DNA of 64,000 nt from the NCBI RefSeq assembly GCF_001280565.1, contig NZ_LGRO01000001.1:2790001-2854000 (forward strand), in the 5' to 3' direction. A program made the position numbers and the translations under genes. The stretch comes from Sulfobacillus thermosulfidooxidans (GTDB taxonomy: Bacteria > Bacillota > Sulfobacillia > Sulfobacillales > Sulfobacillaceae). The notes under the pieces are model-generated. The model worked only from the letters and a program-made list of their open reading frames with translations. It was not told the origin of the DNA and did not search any database. Shown piece after piece: positions 60,757 to 64,000 of this stretch. Position 1 is the stretch's first letter; each line of letters begins with the position of its first letter.

Positions 60757-61356
60757 ATGGATAATGCGACAGTTGCTGTGACAATTCCGACGATGGGTGC
60801 GACGCACTTGGTGGATACGCTGGCTAGTTTGCCCCCGGGACTCCCTCTTTATCTTCGGGATAACCGGGAGGAGAACTGGGGAGTCGCCAAAAGCTGGAAT
60901 TGGGGAATTCGTGAAGCATTAAAGGATGGGGCCCAGTATGTGTTAGTGCTTAACGATGACGTCCGATTGGCACCAGGCTTTATCGAACGATTGGTGGAAG
61001 ATTTGCAACGGGATAACGTGATTTTGGCGAGTGGTCGTCCTGATCACGTCGAAGTGAGTCCGCCCACAAGGCGGCTTGCAATGAGTGCCTTTTTATGTGA
61101 TCACCGACTTTTTGATGAAATTGGGGAATTTGACGAATCGTTTTGGCCAGCATATTTTGAAGATGATGACATGTTGCAACGTATTCGCAATACGAACCGC
61201 TGGAAAACCTGGTTTGATAGTGACGCAGTGTTCCATCACTGGGTGAGCTCGACATTAAGTCAATTCCGGGATATTCGACGCATGAATCGTCGATATTTCA
61301 AGGAAAATCGCGAGCGATTTTTTCAAAAGTGGGGATTTTACCCTGACGGGAAGTAA
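60757..61356 (+). CDS. GT2-like glycosyltransferase, short
   Basis: The 199-residue protein is a compact GT2: it begins VAVTIPTMGATHLVDTLASL, contains NWGVAKSWNWGIREAL, the nucleotide-sugar motif V-L-N-D-D-V (residues ~68-73), and a second acidic pair F-E-D-D-D-M. It ends with an R/F-rich basic tail. GGGAGATG precedes the ATG. Twenty bases separate it from the previous glycosyltransferase, so both are one operon. Confidence 0.85.
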   Translation: MDNATVAVTIPTMGATHLVDTLASLPPGLPLYLRDNREENWGVAKSWNWGIREALKDGAQYVLVLNDDVRLAPGFIERLVEDLQRDNVILASGRPDHVEVSPPTRRLAMSAFLCDHRLFDEIGEFDESFWPAYFEDDDMLQRIRNTNRWKTWFDSDAVFHHWVSSTLSQFRDIRRMNRRYFKENRERFFQKWGFYPDGK

Positions 61357-61819
61357 TTTACCGTGAAAGATAGTAGGGATAGTGGTTAACGGGACTATCC
61401 CGTATTATGAAGACAGATTGGCATGCAGGCATCACCGATTTATGGTTCTTTGTTCATGGGCTGATGTTTCCGACATGGATACGAGTTCATGCGGCACGAT
61501 CAAAATCGGTGCTGAAAGCTTCTTCAAAGCTTTTTCTAATAAGGAAATCAATCGATTGGGATTCTCGCTAAACCCATACATAATCTGTAAGGCTCTGGTC
61601 CCCAGGGAACGATTATTGGGATAATTTGTTACATTGGACGTGACAATATTGAACTTCTCGGAAGCAGTGACTGTCGGTGGAAATGACAATCAAGGGCCAC
61701 GATAATAGACTCAGAAATCCATATCACCAGGAAATGACGTTTTCATGTTTACGGCGATGATATTTAAGTATCGGTAACGTATTCAACGCATTCAATGAGA
61801 TGACACGGAGTGATGCCAT
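61357..61819. other. Stretch between glycosyltransferase and TPR genes
   Basis: An 85-codon frame on minus (61432-61689) has some ordered sequence (LGTRALQIMYGF...LISLLEKALKKL), perhaps a fragment of a sugar-modifying protein, but it has no ribosome binding site and I do not recognise it. The 80-codon plus frame (61382-61624) is its shadow. Confidence 0.35.
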
Positions 61820-62749
61820 ATGTCGAAAAAATTTATGCCTGCTCTTCCGTTTTCGTTGTCTTTGGCACCTGCACCGATGTCTACGGAAGCGATGATGGCG
61901 AATATGACTCGATTTATTGAAAGATCAGGGAGGACTGGGGATTCTTTGGAGGAGATGAACCAATTACTTTTATCTCCTAAAGGACAGCAAGCCATCAATA
62001 ATATACCGCCAGAAAGCCCCCGTGAAGAGGCCCAACAAATGGTCATGGGAGCTTGGTCTCTTCAGCCTCCCACTCGGTATGAATGGGCGAAACAGGCTCT
62101 AACGATTGATCCGCATTGTAGTGATGCATATTTAATTCTTGCTGAAACCACATCGACATGGCGCAAACAACGCCGGTATTTTGAACAAGCAGTGGCTGCG
62201 TGTGATGCATGGATTGGCCCTTATCAAGAAACCCTAAAAAAAGAAGGCGCTCCGGCTTCATTATATGGCATCGTCGAAACGCGGCCCTGGTTTCGTAGCA
62301 AAATGGCCTTGGCTCGGATTTTGTATGAGGGCGGATTTTTTAGTGAAGCCTTAGACATTTATAACGAAATGCTCAAATGGGATCCTGAGGATCATTTGGC
62401 CGTGCGTTACGATTTGATTGAACTCTTTCATGACCAGGATGATATTGATAGGTTAGTTGCGTTGCTCGATCAATTTGCTGAAGACACGACGACGTTTATG
62501 GCCTATGAAAGATTATGGGTTGCTGTCTATTATCAAAGCGATGATATGTTAGAACAATTGAATCACGCTTACGAGGCCAATCCCTACTTCGTCGAGGTGA
62601 TAACTAATAGGGTATTGCCTTCGGATTCGCCTTATCTCACAGTTGGCAGTGTAGACGAAGCGGCGGCCTATTTTGATATGGCGGTACCGTGGTGGCTCAA
62701 ACGCCAAGATATATTAGCCTGGGTTGTGACGCATTGGCCGCGAACCTAG
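61820..62749 (+). CDS. TPR-repeat protein
   Basis: This 309-residue protein is soluble and helical. It has TPR-like units: YEWAKQALTIDPHCSDAYLILAETT, QRRYFEQAVAAC, SKMALARILYEGGFFSEALDIYNEMLKWDPEDHLAVRYDLIELF. No enzyme motif is seen. It resembles the C-terminal part of eukaryotic ST7-like TPR proteins found also in bacteria. It is followed by a hairpin terminator. Any part in surface-glycan assembly is inferred from place only. Confidence 0.75.
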   Translation: MSKKFMPALPFSLSLAPAPMSTEAMMANMTRFIERSGRTGDSLEEMNQLLLSPKGQQAINNIPPESPREEAQQMVMGAWSLQPPTRYEWAKQALTIDPHCSDAYLILAETTSTWRKQRRYFEQAVAACDAWIGPYQETLKKEGAPASLYGIVETRPWFRSKMALARILYEGGFFSEALDIYNEMLKWDPEDHLAVRYDLIELFHDQDDIDRLVALLDQFAEDTTTFMAYERLWVAVYYQSDDMLEQLNHAYEANPYFVEVITNRVLPSDSPYLTVGSVDEAAAYFDMAVPWWLKRQDILAWVVTHWPRT

Positions 62750-62755
62750 AATAAA

Positions 62756-62808
62756 ACACATGATCTCATGCTTTTTTTCGCATACCTTCGGCGATGAGAA
62801 TCATGTGT
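62756..62808 (+). terminator. Hairpin with T-run in the loop
   Basis: ACACATGATCTCAT (62756-62769) pairs with ATGAGAATCATGTGT (62794-62808), one base bulged, spanning a loop with seven T residues. Between the convergent TPR and nuclease-like genes, it probably acts in both directions. Confidence 0.65.
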
Positions 62809-62843
62809 CATTTAAAGTTTAAAACGTCTGCATCTTGACACAT

Positions 62844-63776
62844 TTACAATTGGCTCGTATCGGTAAGATCGGGTTTACGAAAACTTCTTAGTGAAAAATA
62901 TCGCTGATTTTGAAAAGGTTTACCATGATGAACCACATCACTAGCAAGAGTCAACGTGTCTTGATCGTTTGGTGACGACAGAAAATATATGTCATGTCGT
63001 TCGCCAAGACGCGAATCGTTCTGATTTTGCATTGCGTTTATCAAAGTATTCAAAGAGGCAGATGAATTAGGGCTCGGGGTCAATTCCACATTGGACAAAT
63101 GATTAAGAATCTTGGGGATTTGGTTTTTAATCGTTTTGTTCAAATAAAATCCCATATGGGAAGCCTCTCGAAATGTACGGTTTGGTTGGCAAATGTATGC
63201 ATGATAGTCATGATAGTCTTTCCATGCTACTCGAGCTGGCACAATGACCACCATCGGTTCGGAGTGATGAATCAGCCCTGCTTCTTCAAGAAATTCGGTA
63301 AATTCGACGAGCAAATACCGTTCAGTTGATGTTAATCGCAATGGTGATTCTTGTGGATCCAGAAGACCGACTAGGACATCATACAAGGTATTAAAGTTAC
63401 TCCAGACCACACCGTGGTGATGGTACTTGACTAACGCGGCTGGTTCAGTGGCATCCGGTGTGAGAACGATAAGGCGTTGAAGACTTGTTGCCGTATTATT
63501 TAAGAGTTGAATATGTGCTTGAATTTGTTTTTCATTTACCGCATTTGTGACGCGTTTGACTTCGAACCAGTAGCTAAATGAGCTCGATATTCGGGCATCA
63601 GGGCGAGACGTGTTTCCTTGGGGTTGATTTTCAAAGACTATCAAATCGGTTTCCGGTTCCTCAATGAGCGTTTGGATAATAAATTGCATAACTGGCATTC
63701 TTAATTGTTTTAATACCGCCAATAACGTGGATGTGATTTGGTTTTCAGGTTGACTATATGTGGAAAAGATTGACAT
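62844..63776 (-). CDS. PD-(D/E)XK nuclease-like protein
   Basis: The protein has 310 residues from ATG 63776 (GGGAGG). The N-terminal half holds a PD-(D/E)XK-type core: an early E in FIIQTLIEEPETDLIVFE, then R-P-D-A-R-I-S and Y-W-F-E-V-K-R, the P-D...E-x-K pattern (residues ~60-77). The C-terminal ~150 residues are a helical/beta domain of unknown kind. Such proteins occur in restriction, repair and defence islands. No methylase or partner gene is in the window. The activity is a prediction. Confidence 0.6.
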   Translation of the reverse strand: MSIFSTYSQPENQITSTLLAVLKQLRMPVMQFIIQTLIEEPETDLIVFENQPQGNTSRPDARISSSFSYWFEVKRVTNAVNEKQIQAHIQLLNNTATSLQRLIVLTPDATEPAALVKYHHHGVVWSNFNTLYDVLVGLLDPQESPLRLTSTERYLLVEFTEFLEEAGLIHHSEPMVVIVPARVAWKDYHDYHAYICQPNRTFREASHMGFYLNKTIKNQIPKILNHLSNVELTPSPNSSASLNTLINAMQNQNDSRLGERHDIYFLSSPNDQDTLTLASDVVHHGKPFQNQRYFSLRSFRKPDLTDTSQL

Positions 63777-64000
63777 AGTGACCTCCCTTTCCTTCAAAAT
63801 AAAATGTGGATTTTTACAAATTTGACATGATCATTATATCTTTATGGGTTTATCGAGCTAAAGAAGTTTTTTGGAAAAATCTATTATTTTTGCCGGTAGA
63901 TTACAAGTCATTCTCGGGAATCGCTTAAAAACAGTTCCATCTTGATGTCCATAACCATTTGGAACAGAAGCCCTATCTAGTAGACTTAGAAATATAGCGC
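63777..64000. other. AT-rich upstream region at window end
   Basis: No gene is seen; presumably the promoter region of the PD-(D/E)XK gene. The right edge of the window cuts further context. Confidence 0.4.

Overview
The window reads as a chromosomal segment of a Gram-positive bacterium of the Firmicutes, most like a Sulfobacillus-type (acidophilic, sulfur/iron-oxidising) lineage. The evidence is a flagellar super-operon in Firmicutes order, FliW/CsrA, FlhF/FlhG, YaaR, two Spo0E-like proteins, DUF1054 and FxsA, strong GGAGG ribosome binding sites, a two-subunit 2-oxoacid:ferredoxin oxidoreductase, and an SCO-type copper chaperone beside a DoxX-like membrane protein. The genus is inference; nothing in the window (no 16S rRNA) fixes it.

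1-16.4 kb is a housekeeping and metabolic stretch. It holds the tail of an MFS transporter, a radical SAM/SPASM protein with an unrecognised 426-residue partner, the 2-oxoacid:ferredoxin oxidoreductase with a divergent LysR regulator, and an FlK-like thioesterase with a DUF1054 protein. These are followed by an unknown gene overlapping dcd (dCTP deaminase) and a GT87-like membrane protein, two paralogous DoxX-like membrane proteins (one behind an SCO protein), a thiamine-binding MTH1187-family protein, a second MFS transporter and fxsA.

16.8-53 kb is a nearly complete flagellar locus. Block 1 (+): FliN-like protein with a CheY-binding-type N-terminus, glycosyltransferase/TPR protein, unknown protein, motA, motB, flgB, flgC, fliE, fliF, fliG, fliH, fliI, fliJ, PilZ protein, fliK, flgD, TIGR02530-type protein, flgE. 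Block 2 (+): fliO, fliP, fliQ, fliR, flhB, flhA, flhF, flhG and two flgF/flgG-type rod genes. Block 3: a lytic transglycosylase (-), fliL, fliM and fliN (+), then csrA, fliW, flgL, flgK, flgN and yaaR (-). Flagellin, cap (fliD/fliS), sigma-D, flgM and chemotaxis genes are not in the window.

Blocks 1 and 2 are separated by about 6 kb of unrelated DNA (31.3-37.5 kb). It contains a two-gene ArsR regulon with duplicated ATCGAT-N4-ATCGAT operators, a GntR-controlled sugar ABC operon whose first permease is frameshifted, and a decayed IS607-type recombinase. This sits where fliL/fliM/fliY lie in Bacillus; here those genes are found downstream of the rod genes.

53-64 kb starts with two convergent Spo0E-like small genes and a three-tRNA operon (fMet, Met, Lys) with a consensus promoter and a terminator. 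An accessory region follows: a nucleotidyltransferase, a truncated PiT phosphate transporter, an intact IS1634-family element with a 6-bp target duplication, a hexapeptide acyltransferase, two GT2 glycosyltransferases, a TPR protein and a PD-(D/E)XK nuclease-like protein.

The points most worth following up are the distribution of C-ring domains (FliM without its CheY-binding peptide, and a FliY-like protein that has the peptide but no CheC domain), the radical SAM plus 426-aa pair, the ArsR/Cys-rich protein regulon, and the duplicated DoxX-like family linked to an SCO protein.
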